DNA of 64,000 nucleotides from Amylostereum areolatum (taxonomy: Eukaryota; Basidiomycota; Agaricomycetes; Russulales; Stereaceae): contig SAXG01000017.1 in assembly GCA_012932865.1 (NCBI GenBank), forward strand, positions 434,001 through 498,000, read 5' to 3'. A program made the position numbers and the translations under genes. Position 1 is the stretch's first letter, and each line of letters opens with the position of its first letter. The notes beneath the pieces were generated by a model. The model was not told the origin of the DNA. It saw nothing but the letters and a program-made list of their open reading frames with translations, and did no database searches. Shown piece by piece: positions 1 through 9,681 of the stretch.

Positions 1-552
1 CTGCAACGCGAGGACGGAAAAGACGAGCAAGATGCTGTCCATGTTCGCCCTCAGCGGCGGGACACCCGTGGACGTATCGTTCCCGGTCGGTTTGACACCG
101 TGTTGGTTAAATCGGGAGCTGGAGGTGCTCGCGGCGTAGCAGGTGAGCTTTGCTGCTCGTCTGAGATTTCACCGCTGACCGGTCATGACCAAGGCTACCG
201 CGTCGCACAAGTGCGCGTGGTCTTCCGACTATCTGCCAAGACGGCCGACACCGTCTACCTACCCACACGTCCGACACCCCCACAACACCTTGCCTACATC
301 GAGTGGTTCACGCCGTTCGCAAAGGAGCCAGAAGATGACACACAGATGTACCGTGTGTCTCGTTCCGTGCACAATGGGCGACGCGACGCCGAAATCATCC
401 CTATCGAAGACATCCAACGGAGTGTCCAGCTCTTCCCGCGTTTCGGTGCGACCGCTCCCCGTCATTGGACAAGCTATAATGTCCTTGAGGAGTGTACTAA
501 ATTCCGTGTCAGCTCATTCCTCGATCACCATACATACAGGACCGTATTTTAG
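1..552 (+). CDS. C-terminal fragment of a DNA-transposon-associated protein (partial at left edge)
   Basis: The reading frame is open from the first base of the window to a stop at 550-552, so the start lies to the left. The tail contains stretches such as YIEWFTPF, MYRVSRS, IIPIEDIQRS and a final SFLDHHTYRTVF, which resemble the C-terminal part of large proteins carried by agaricomycete DNA transposons (Plavaka/KDZ-type elements); this is from memory of the family, not a search. A 51-nt insert at 143-193 begins GTGAGC and ends AAG, interrupts the otherwise family-like join VAG/YRVAQ, and is in frame without a stop, so it is probably an intron (phase 1). No terminal inverted repeat is recognisable just downstream. 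It is most likely a relic or the end of an element that continues outside the window. Confidence 0.5.
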   Translation: MQREDGKDEQDAVHVRPQRRDTRGRIVPGRFDTVLVKSGAGGARGVAGELCCSSEISPLTGHDQGYRVAQVRVVFRLSAKTADTVYLPTRPTPPQHLAYIEWFTPFAKEPEDDTQMYRVSRSVHNGRRDAEIIPIEDIQRSVQLFPRFGATAPRHWTSYNVLEECTKFRVSSFLDHHTYRTVF

Positions 553-3290
553 CCCGAGAGTCCGTACAATGACAATGTGTGTAACCTCTAAAAACCTCGG
601 ACTTGACTTAGACACCTTTTGACGTACTAGACCGCCTTAGAGGGCACCATCTAAACGGCACGCTAATTAGAGGACCTTGGCGCGGCATTTGCGGGAGAGG
701 CTTTCCCTGATGCACTACGGGCGCCTGAGCCCGACAACACAGCACCGCGAGAACGCTGTGAGTTGTTTTTCTGTCTGTGCAATTTATCGACAGCGTCAAT
801 AATTTCAAACAAGGTCGCGCATTGAGCAGGATCGTCGTTCTCAGGTGTTCTGACAATCCGCGCCGCAGTAGCCTTGGCTGAGCCGAACGCTCTCATTCGG
901 GATGGCTGGCTCGTTGTGTCCTCGAGGATGATGGCATCTCAAGCTGTCCTTGGGACGCCGTTGTGATGCGCCGAGCCCCGGACAAGTGCCGCAGAGATTT
1001 ATTTAAGGTGGCCCTCACGTGTGGCGTACCCGCGCCTCTGCGTTGAAAGAGAACTCCTCTCACTGGCACAGCACCTTCCGCCTTCCTGCGGGCGCGTTTA
1101 TACATGCCTATATATCCCGGTCGGTTCTCTTCTTACTTGCGTACCTGTTGAAGAAGGAAAGCAGACGCATCAAGTTATTTTGTCCAGCGCCTGCCGCTCA
1201 GCACGCCTATCTAACCTGTCTTCTGTCGTCATCGATCTCATAATGATCATTGGGGCCAGACAATAAGGGCATAGGCCCAGTACGTTTATGGACATCCCAA
1301 TATCTGGTATCGCCCTCCCAGATCGAACTAGCAACATGGGGGGTTCCTCGCTTCCGGGTTGAACAGAGTTTATCATTTCGTGCATCGCAGATTCGCACCA
1401 CGCATATATTTTTGGACGTCTCGTGTCCCCACGACCAGCTTTAACGCCGCGTTCATTGAGCACTCCGAGGGGGCCGAAATGTAGCGCGAAGCCGCCGAGC
1501 GAACAAATGCTGTGCGTTAGCCTGGTGCAAGAACGTGCTAGTATCTTGCTCTGGAGCGAGTCGTTGCCTAGGAGATGTGCGGGAATATTCGAGCAAGCTC
1601 CACGGTAATCCGGTATAAGCTCAAAGCGCAGCAGTCGCAGAACACGTTTACCTTCACGAATGAGAGCAAGTAAGTACGTGCAAAGCGATGAGACAGAGTT
1701 GGGGCAGAGCGAGAAACCAGTGCGTCAGGAAAGGCCGCGGGTCGCCGATGTAAGGGAAAGGTAATCCTCAGGGGGGATTGGCTTGGACAGATGCTCGGCC
1801 AATGTGGGACCCCAGGAGCAGGATAAGGACGGTCAGGTCGATCCACGACATCCTGTTGACATCCTGATGCAAAAGATGGGCGATTGAATTGTCGTGCAAC
1901 GGACCAGAAGGGGTCGGGAAATTTTACAGCGCGAACACTGATGCGAGACGCGAGGCTCTGATTTCGAATGCGTATGGATTGATATAAGGTGTGGACACGC
2001 AATGAAAACGGATTGAACGCCGGAAGCCATGTGATGGTGGAAGACGACGGTAGGGAGAAGACAGTGCGAGCAGACGCGGTCGTCCATCGACACAGAAATA
2101 AAGGCGAAGCGGAGGCGTGGGGATCCATGGTGGCCCAGTGAGTGAGGCGTCGGGATCCATGGTGGTCCAGTGAGTTAGGCTGATGATATGGATACGATGA
2201 GGCATATTCGCATAGAGATCGAAAGAGTGAATGCACAACTTGGGGGCAGCAGTCGCGGACAAGTGAGCAAGTGACGACTGGGAATGCGAAGATGCTGATA
2301 GTGCGACCGGCCCTGAGGACATAATGGAGAGGCGGAGTGAGCCGTGGCGGTGGTGCACAGGCGGAGTTTCCCGAGGGGCCAGATACATCCTGGACGGAGA
2401 AAAGAGCAAGAGGGAGGGGGACGGGATTGGGTACAAGATTAGACGTCAGGGACTATTACAGTGGACCAAGACAGGAAAATCGGATGAGGGGGAGATTGAT
2501 ATCAGAGCGGGGCACGGACGGTTGCGGGCGAGAGGGGGCCGGGAGGAGTGGTTTGACGGAAGGGGAGGGAAGGAAATGGAAGGAAGAGCGGACGGAGTGC
2601 CCACGGGGCTGGCGAGGGCGTGGGAGCCTGGGAGGAAAGAACATTCGGTTCCACCAGCTTCGACCCAAGTAGCGCAATGTGGCTGGCGATCAAGAACGCG
2701 TGCGCACTCCAGAAGAACGTTCTGTTCCGCTCCCTGCTCGTCCCCAGGCGCCGTGCGCCGTGCGCCGTACGCCGTGAGCAGGCCGTCGGTTCACGTCGCT
2801 CTGCCCATGGTGCGATGCTGCGTCGGCAGAGTGAGCGTATCGACGCCTAGACGACGGAAAACGACGCGAGAGGAAACAAAAGAAAGACAAAGCAGGGGAG
2901 GAAGAATGGGAAAGAACAAAGACAAAGGGTTGGGGGGGACAATGGCACGCCAGACGCCCGTTACCTTAATCAGGTTAGGCGAGTTTGGACAGGAACCAGC
3001 GAAGCCGACCCGATGGGCTGGCTCGGAGAAGCCTCACGTACTTGCACCGACTGAGGGCAAACGTGGAGATTGCCTCCGTGGGTCAAACCGTCCGCACACG
3101 AAAAGTTGCCAGCAGACGTCAGTCTGCGTGTGCTCGATGCGCGATCGATGCGGCAGTGGACACGCACGAGTTGATAAGGACTGCAGCAGGAGGCGGTGGG
3201 AGCCTGAGCCTGGGAGGAGAGGCGAAGTGACGACGCGGAGGAACGGTGCACGTGGCCGTGCGAGTTGTTTTGTTGATTATTTACGGTTGA
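553..3290. other. Long stretch with no supported gene
   Basis: Both strands hold open frames (for example a 401-codon frame at 2324-3529 on the plus strand and a 222-codon frame at 1568-2236 on the minus strand). They are rich in Arg, Ser and Pro, show no recognisable domain, and overlap each other in several frames, which is typical of chance openness in GC-rich DNA. A short tandem duplication of about 30 bp lies at 2121-2184 (two copies of a block starting ggatccatggtgg). A minus-strand frame at 663-896 looks slightly more protein-like but cannot be assigned. The last 700 bases probably contain the promoter of the gene starting near 3400. Confidence 0.4.
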
Positions 3291-3399
3291 TTTACATTCC
3301 GCTGCCTTATAAGTCCAGCAGGCCAGCCGGCCTTCGCCCACACGCTCCACTGCGCCCCCCCGTATATATCCCCCCCCTCCCTCCCCCCGCCCGATTGTC

Positions 3400-4145
3400 A
3401 TGGCCGTTATGTTCCCAAACACCGTCGCCGAAATGCCTCCCTGCAACGGAGAAGACGCACCGCTACTTCCCTTCTCGCAGGCGATTTCGACGCACGCCCA
3501 CCCCGCGACGTCCTTACCAGCCTACTTAACGGCGTACCAGTCTACAAAGAGGTCGAAGACGCGGATGAGGAGAAGCAGCAGAGGAGGAGGGAGCGCAAGG
3601 AGCGCGAGCGAGAGAAAAAGAGGGCAAAGCTCTCAGCAATGGCGCGTACACCTGCACCCGCAACCTCCGCCGTCCCAGACGCGTCCGCCATTGTTTCTTC
3701 CCCCATCCCCGTCGTTGCACCCCGACCGCTGAAATTCGATGCCGACCGCGGCCATCGACCCACCATACGTCTCCCCGGCCCCGGCCGTGAGGGGTCCTAC
3801 AGCCCACCGCTCGACGATTCCTCCATGCCGTCCACCCCCGACCCGTCCGTTTCCTCCAGCACATCGCACGCTTCGTCCAAGAGACCTCACACACCAGGCG
3901 AAGACTTCGACATGTACTCTATGCGCGACGTCGATTCCTCTACGCCGCCACCTGCCTCAGCCCCGCCCCGACCCAGAAAGAAACGCGTCGCCACGCGCAA
4001 GGGTTGGAAGGGCTGGGTCGAGGGCTCGCCACCACCCTCCGAGAAGCTCATCAATCTGGACGAGGTGGAAATTCTCACAGAGCGACGTACTCGCAGTGGG
4101 AAGAATTTCGATGGGATCAGTTTGGGGCAGGCCTCATGGGTCTAG
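3400..4145 (+). CDS. Hypothetical Pro/Ser-rich, probably nuclear protein; 5' end unresolved
   Basis: A frame open from 3291 to the stop at 4143-4145 encodes a convincing protein: a charged helix rich in Glu/Arg (about 3540-3630), a Pro/Ser/Thr-rich middle, a basic patch (RPRKKRVATRKGWKGW) that looks like a nuclear localisation signal, and a tail with ERRTRSGKNFDGI. This frame has no ATG before 3639. A good start codon at 3400 (gtcATGg, just after a TATATA/C-rich tract) lies in a different frame. Either a short intron or a missing base connects them; I could not choose a splice pair. I do not recognise the family. The existence of the gene is fairly likely, its start is not settled. Confidence 0.5.
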
Positions 4146-4878
4146 AGCTGGTGCGCTACCTCTCCTATGTTCTTGTGCTGCGGTGCTGATTGTTGTTTCT
4201 TAGTCGCCCTCACCGCCCAAGCACCGCCGGTGGTCACCGTCTGCGTTTCCGCGTCTTGCCCGTCACTTTCGCTCGGACTCGGTGCTTCCTCTCTCCCTTT
4301 ATTTTTCCATGTGGTGTCCGTTCTTTGGGGACATGTGCTGTAGATATCCTCTCATCGTTATACCGCTACTAAACCGTCTGCGATTGCTTTCCCTAGCCCC
4401 CGATCTCGTTGATCCTATTGTGTATTACATTGTTCAACTACCCCGTCCCCCATTTCGCTCTTCGTGAAATCCACTCTGATCGCTACCCTCGCTGTGCCTT
4501 CGCCCTCGCTCGTTGTCTGTTCCAGAAAGTACTTTACATTTACGATACGATGTATGCCAGAAATATGTCTCGACCTATCGGAGCCTCGCGCACCGTCTCC
4601 CTACAACGTCTGCGTTTAGGCGTGCAAACGCCACATTGAGACCTCCGCAAGTCATGTTCTAAAGTTCTCTCTATCCGTAACGCATGCCTTCGTTTCTGGA
4701 TGCTACTCACACCACTGTCATCCAAGCTTTCCGCAACCCTGTCAAGCGCGCGAAGGAGTTCGATTGTTGGCCTGGATCTCGATGAGGCTTTTACATAACC
4801 CCGCCGCATAACCGGGAAAACACAAAGTCGCAGCGTGGAAGTTGCGAGTGCCACCTGCGCACCTTCGTCTACGCCACC
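4146..4878. other. Intergenic, 733 bp
   Basis: CT-rich sequence following the hypothetical gene and preceding MTG1. An ATG at 4684 opens a 33-codon frame that stops before the MTG1 start and could be an upstream ORF. No other feature is supported. Confidence 0.4.
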
Positions 4879-6929
4879 ATGCCCTTGCCGCATCTCGCAC
4901 CCCCGCTGCTCCCTGCGCCGCCGTCATGGTATCCGGGGCATATGACACAATTCGCTCGCATGCTTCCCGCGTTGCTGACACGCACCGACATCGTGCTGGA
5001 GCTTCGTGATGCGCGCCTGCCCCTCACGAGCATCAACCGAACCTTCGAAGGTCCGTGTCTGCGTTCCCCTCTGTCGATTCGTCCGTTCTGTAGGCCAGAA
5101 GCATCCTCAGTGCCAGCCGCATCACCGGGTCCGTGCACAAACCGGTGTTATATGGCGGGCATTTTCCCAAAACGTATCCTACGTGGCTCCCGTCATACCG
5201 CGTAGACCCACTCCGAAAGCCTCGCGGCCACAGCGGGAAACAAGCGTCGGAAATGGTGTCGATCGTACGACGCGCCTGTATTCGTCATATGTGATCTTGA
5301 GGCCAGGCATTTTGGGGTATTGACATGTTCGCTTCCGCGCGCGTTCCCGCTTCTGGACCCTCATTTTTCGAAACATGCTTGCCTCTCATGGCTCGACGCG
5401 CCTTCGCCGTGCTCATAGATTTTTACGCTGTTCAGGAGCGCTGCAGCGTTGGCGTGCAGATCGTGTGCGCCTTTCGGAGCAGGCGGCCCTCGCGTCGCCG
5501 TACGCTACCGCACGCGTATGCGAGCGTATCGTCGTCTTCAACAAGCGGGATCTCGTCCCGCGATGGGGTCTTGAGGTAAGGGCGCTCGATTCCCTCTTTG
5601 CGACCCGACTTCGGCAGCTATTCGTCCGTTGCCTGTGACGACATGCGATCGGTGTGCCACTGACGACGATCTCCCGGTCTTCAGCCGTTTTGCAAAGCGA
5701 TGAACGAGAAATTCCCCGAACAAAGAGTGCTCTTTGCGTCGTGGAATAAGGCGCAAGATATCAAGACTTTGAGCAGCATGCTCGTAAGTATGTCCGCGAC
5801 CAGTATTTCATTTCCCCCTTTCGCCTTCATTTATTTTCCCCCTGCATAGACATCGCGAAGGAGCATCCCCACATGCGAGAAATGAACGTTCTTGTTGTCG
5901 GCATGCCCAACGTCGGAAAATCAACCCTATTGAACGCGTTACGCAACATCGGGATTTCGGGTCGTGAGTCGTATCCCTGCCTACCCCCATTGACCCACCC
6001 CGCACTCACTCATTCTCCGAATTGAATTGAATCAGCTACGCCGAAGGCACTACGCACATCTGCGCAGCCCGGGCTCACACGGGCTCTCTCCACTCGATTA
6101 AAACTGTCGCAGGAGCCTCTCGTATACGCTTTTGACACCCCCGGCGTGATGCTCCCTTTCCTCGGTCGCGGCGAACGAGGCGCCGAGCGTGGCGTTAAGC
6201 TTGCTTTGATAGGTGCGCACATTACCGCCAGGTTTTCAGGCGGCCCTTCGTCGATCCAAGTCGCTGAAAAATCATATCTCTCACAGCTGGGATCAAAGAG
6301 GGCCTTTATGACATTGAGACACTCGCCGCCTATCTGCTTTACCGGCTCAATGTGCTCAACTCGGCGTGTAAGTTCAATCCAATATTCCCTCGTCCACGCC
6401 AAGACACCATGTCGATCCGACCGCTGATGTCGTCTCTACAATCGTAGCACCGGCGTATTTGTCACTGCTCCCTTCATCGACACCGCCCATGGCCGATGTA
6501 GACGCGTTTTTGGAGCTCCTGGCGACACGACTGGGAATGCTGAAACGAGGGGGGATCGCTGACGCCCAACGCGCCGCTACATGGTTCGTGAAATGGTGGC
6601 GAGAGGAGGGGGCGATCGCGTATGCTTCTGCGGCGCCCCCTTTCAGGGCGTCCCTCGCGGAGGGGGCCTCCCCTGCGCAAAGGGCGGGTTGGGGATTTGA
6701 TCTCGAGTGGGAAGTGAGTCCAGAGGACGCGGCGCAGCCGGACAGAGACGCGGTGGTTCAGCGGAAGATGGAGGGGTGCATCGACGCGTACATGCTCGAG
6801 GGGCAACGCGAAGAGTCGGAGGGCGGCGGGACGAGTGCGACGCAGGAAAAGAAGAAAATGCTGCAGGAGCGAGCGGCCAAGCGGGCCCTGCGGTCCAAGG
6901 CAAAATTCGCCTCGAAACGTAGGGGATAA
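4879..6929 (+). CDS. MTG1: MTG1/RbgA-type circularly permuted GTPase (mitochondrial ribosome assembly)
   Basis: Seven exons: 4879-5050, 5436-5575, 5685-5787, 5850-5963, 6036-6212, 6287-6367 and 6448-6929, together 422 codons plus stop. The start has an almost perfect context (gccaccATGc). Near the N terminus is the family block SWYPGHM followed by DIVLELRDARLP. The GTPase motifs come in permuted order, G4 NKRD, then G1 GMPNVGKST, then G3 DTPG, as in YlqF/RbgA and Mtg1. Family members promote assembly of the large ribosomal subunit; the eukaryotic MTG1 acts in mitochondria, although no long presequence is visible here. The first intron (385 nt) is far longer than the others (60-109 nt). The fourth exon uses the GTATGT donor at 5788, not the GTAAGT at 5784, because only that keeps phase. 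It lies tail-to-tail with RPB11. Confidence 0.9.
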
Positions 6930-7267
6930 GGCCCGCGCCGGTCGTGGGATAAAGCTCGGTCAAATTGGTGTAGTGCTGGCCTTAGTGTTGTCGAGCGGAA
7001 GAGCTGTAGTTCCCTGTGCCGCTCATGACCGTATCACGAGGGTATCCATCTATCTTCTCGTCAGTTTTGCGAGATGGTGAGGTGTCCGTAAGGGGGACGG
7101 ATCCGGACATCAGCGGGGATGTTCATTGCTCAATCCAAATTTTGGCCTGGCGTCTCTCCCCGAATTACAATCATCTGGTCTCATGGGTTGATAACATGCG
7201 AAATATTCAGGGAATTCGCGCACAGTTTGGAGGAGTTCAATCTAATGATACAGTGGATACACAGGAG
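6930..7267. other. Convergent intergenic region
   Basis: 338 bp between the stop codons of MTG1 (plus) and RPB11 (minus). Presumably it holds both 3' UTRs. No repeat or ORF of interest was seen. Confidence 0.4.
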
Positions 7268-7860
7268 TTACGTCGATGTACATATACACAAAGCTACTAC
7301 CGGTAAGTAACGGCGCGGGGGCACCCCTAGAAGTCCATATAATCCCTGCCGTTGGACCAGGCTGATCCCTTCGGTAGTTCCATACGGGTCTTCGGGAGGC
7401 GCGCCACTTTCAGCGTCCCGATACGAGAATTCGCGCTTGAACTTGGTTTCAAGCGACGAAAGCGTCCCAATTAGTTTTGTGCACGCCTGCTCGAGGACCG
7501 CGACTGGTGTGATGGTACCGTCGGTCTGTATTTTGACCAAGAAATAGGGATGGAGGGGATGAGGGACCTTGTAACCGGCGAAGAGCACCTGAGGCATGGA
7601 GAGCAGTTGACTGGGAGGAAGTGAGTCGGGTTAGGCGGAGCAGATAAGTGACGACGCACGCTCGTATCATGTTGGCAAGTGTGTGATCTTGTTTAAGGAT
7701 TTTGACGGTCGCGGCGTTGGGAATCTTGGTGTCCTCGGTGACCTCGACTCTGGGGGAACACGCACCGTCAAGGCGAGTTATACGCCACAGCACTCGGTTT
7801 CACGCACGGCTTCTCGCCATCATCTAGGACAAATAGTTCGTAGCGATTTGGTGCATTCAT
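7268..7860 (-). CDS. RPB11: RNA polymerase II subunit RPB11
   Basis: Three exons on the minus strand: 7860-7808, 7749-7660 and 7610-7268 (161 codons as read). The protein begins MNAPNRYELFVLDDGEKP and carries KIPNAATVKI, DHTLANMIR, MPQVLFAGYKVPHP and FLVKIQTD, the hallmark blocks of RPB11, the small alpha-like subunit that pairs with RPB3 in Pol II. Both introns fit in phase (57 and 49 nt). As written the C terminus runs on in an odd Leu/Pro-rich tail to 7268. One base to the side, the same DNA encodes WSNGRDYMDF and then a stop at 7329-7327, which looks like the usual fungal RPB11 ending. An extra C in the run 7367-7369 (plus strand) would explain this. It is divergent from L28. Confidence 0.92.
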
Positions 7861-8283
7861 GGCAACAGGTCACTGGTAGATGAAGCGTGAGCGTTGGCTG
7901 TACGAAGTTGACGACGAGGGGGAGGATCATAAGCAGAACTGAAGTTTTACGTTCTCTCCATGATGCAGAGCATTCAGTGGATTGACAGATTGGTAAAGTG
8001 TATAATCATACGTGTCGAACACGGCTACAGAGACTCACCTCGTCGGTTCAGGTAGAGGCCGTGCGACCTACAAAAAAACAAGGACCGTCAGCATCCACAG
8101 TTTGACCGGTCGAGATTTGAAAGAAGGTTCAGAACACAATATGTTATCACAGTGAGACTCATTGACAATAAATAAAGGCCTTCGGCCAACATCATCAAGA
8201 ACAAGAGTATAACGAAAACTCACCTGGTTGACGCGTCTGCAGTGAAGAAAGTCAACACGACGCGCACCTTGTCTCATTCAATC
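7861..8283 (-). other. Possible non-coding upstream exons of RPB11
   Basis: Read on the minus strand, this region shows good splice signals: a donor GTGAGT at about 8223, a T-rich acceptor ending TTTGTAG near 8069, a 29-nt exon, a donor GTGAGT near 8039, and an acceptor-like CAG just before the RPB11 ATG. The exons carry no clear protein. They could be spliced 5' UTR of RPB11 or a small non-coding transcript. The intron at about 8070-8223 contains TGATGATG and, about 80 nt later, TTCTGA, weakly recalling box C/D snoRNA motifs, but no convincing terminal stem was found. Confidence 0.3.
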
Positions 8284-8408
8284 TCCGATTCCCACGATCC
8301 GAAGCTTTGATTGGATCAGATAACATTAATTTTTGCATTATTTTCTTTTTACAGCCCTAATCGCGACCCGCCCTTCCCATCGTCTTCACCGTCCTCAACG
8401 TCCTCAAG

Positions 8409-8566
8409 GTATGTTTCGTGCTCCTTCACGTCGTCATATATCGTACATCGCCGCAACATGTACCATGGAAGCATGCTGGAGCTTTCCCGGAAGGCGTACC
8501 ATGGCTTTACGCGGTGGATGGGACTTGCGTCGTTTGGATGATGTCGCTGACCTTTGAGCCTCCCAG
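8409..8566 (+). other. Intron in the 5' UTR of the L28 gene
   Basis: The sequence begins GTATGT and ends CTCCCAG, four bases before the L28 start codon (CAGaaaATG). A 5' UTR intron is common in fungal ribosomal protein genes and would place the transcription start to the left of 8409. The intron is 158 nt, longer than coding introns here. No clear snoRNA was found inside it. Confidence 0.6.
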
Positions 8567-8569
8567 AAA

Positions 8570-9172
8570 ATGCCTACCCATTTGTCCAAGACCCGCAAAC
8601 ATCGCGGCCACGTCTCCGCTGGTCACGGACGTGTAGGAAAGCACCGCAAGCATCCCGGTGGTCGCGGTCTCGCTGGTGGTGCTCACCACCACCGGTACGC
8701 GCTTGCCCACCTCCCATCCTTGCTTAATACTGATATCCATAAAGTACCAACTTCGACAAGTACCATCCTGGTTACTTCGGTAAAGTGGGTATGAGGCACT
8801 TCCATTACACCAACAACGCGCACTGGAACCCCACGATCAACGTCGACAAGCTGTGGACACTCGTGCCGGCAGAGCAGAGGGAGGGCCTGACGGAGGGCTC
8901 GGAGGTTGTGCCTGTTGTCAACGTTTTGGAGCATGGCTACAGCAAAGTTTTGGGGAACGGCCTGTGCGTAACAAACATACTGTTTGATAATTTGTACTGA
9001 TCACGGTTCTTCATGCAGCCTCCCGAAGCTCCCTGTCATCGTAAAAGCGCGGTATGTCTCTGCGCGGGCCGAGTGAGTTTCATCTATGCTTTATTGCTGT
9101 GATCGAGGGTACTGAAGGGCATGCAGGGCGAAAATCAAGGCGGCGGGCGGCGTGGTGAAGTTGATCGCTTGA
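8570..9172 (+). CDS. RPL28: 60S ribosomal protein L28 (uL15, human L27a)
   Basis: Four exons: 8570-8694, 8745-8963, 9019-9072 and 9127-9172, 147 codons plus stop. The protein starts [18 protein letters not shown] and continues with [27 protein letters not shown] and [12 protein letters not shown], ending [11 protein letters not shown]. These are diagnostic for uL15, a large-subunit protein near the central protuberance. Length matches the family. The third intron has two usable donors 21 nt apart, GTATGT at 9052 and GTGAGT at 9073; both keep the frame with the same acceptor, and only the second retains YVSARAE, which corresponds to a conserved part of the family, so the second was chosen. The gene is divergent from RPB11, a pairing that suggests a shared promoter. 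Confidence 0.96.
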
Positions 9173-9681
9173 AGTCTTGTATCTGTTTTCGTATATTGCA
9201 CTCTCTGCCTCTATCCCTCTCCATGCATGATAATATGACATGAATATGCCATCATGTGTATTTTTACTACTTCACGAGGGTGACACATTACCTGGGTGAG
9301 CAGTCCTAGTCAGCATCAGGACGAGAATAGCATCTCCTCGCATATAATTATCGGGGCGTGCCAATAGGTGCCAAGGTAGCAGGCAGGTATGACTGTACGC
9401 GCGGGTACAGTAATACGAATATCGTGTTGGGACAAAGAGTCCCACCCTGCCTCTTGATTCCGACCGCCGCAGCACACGCCGTTCGCACACTGCTCCTCTT
9501 TTCTTCCCTTTCATCTCCTTCGTTCACTCTTCTCTCCTCGGCTCACTTCTACACGAGAGCTTCGTCTCTGAATTTGCTAGTCACGCTACCGACCGCCCAC
9601 GATCGGACCCCCTGACGGGTGGCGGTGTACCGGCATAGACCTGTCGTCTCACTCGAACGGCACGTCTTGCTTTTCTCTATC
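9173..9681. other. Intergenic, about 510 bp
   Basis: 3' flank of L28 and promoter of the RING gene. A CT-rich run at about 9500-9545 precedes the next gene and is typical of fungal promoters. Nothing else was identified. Confidence 0.4.

Noticed and set aside
2324..3529. 401-codon plus-strand open frame
   Set aside because: Arg/Ser/Pro-rich with overlapping open frames on both strands, no domain, and it runs through the promoter and first codons of the gene near 3400; most likely chance openness.
8409..8566. Possible box C/D snoRNA in the L28 5' UTR intron
   Set aside because: ATGATGT and CTGA are present but only three bases apart and no terminal stem is seen.
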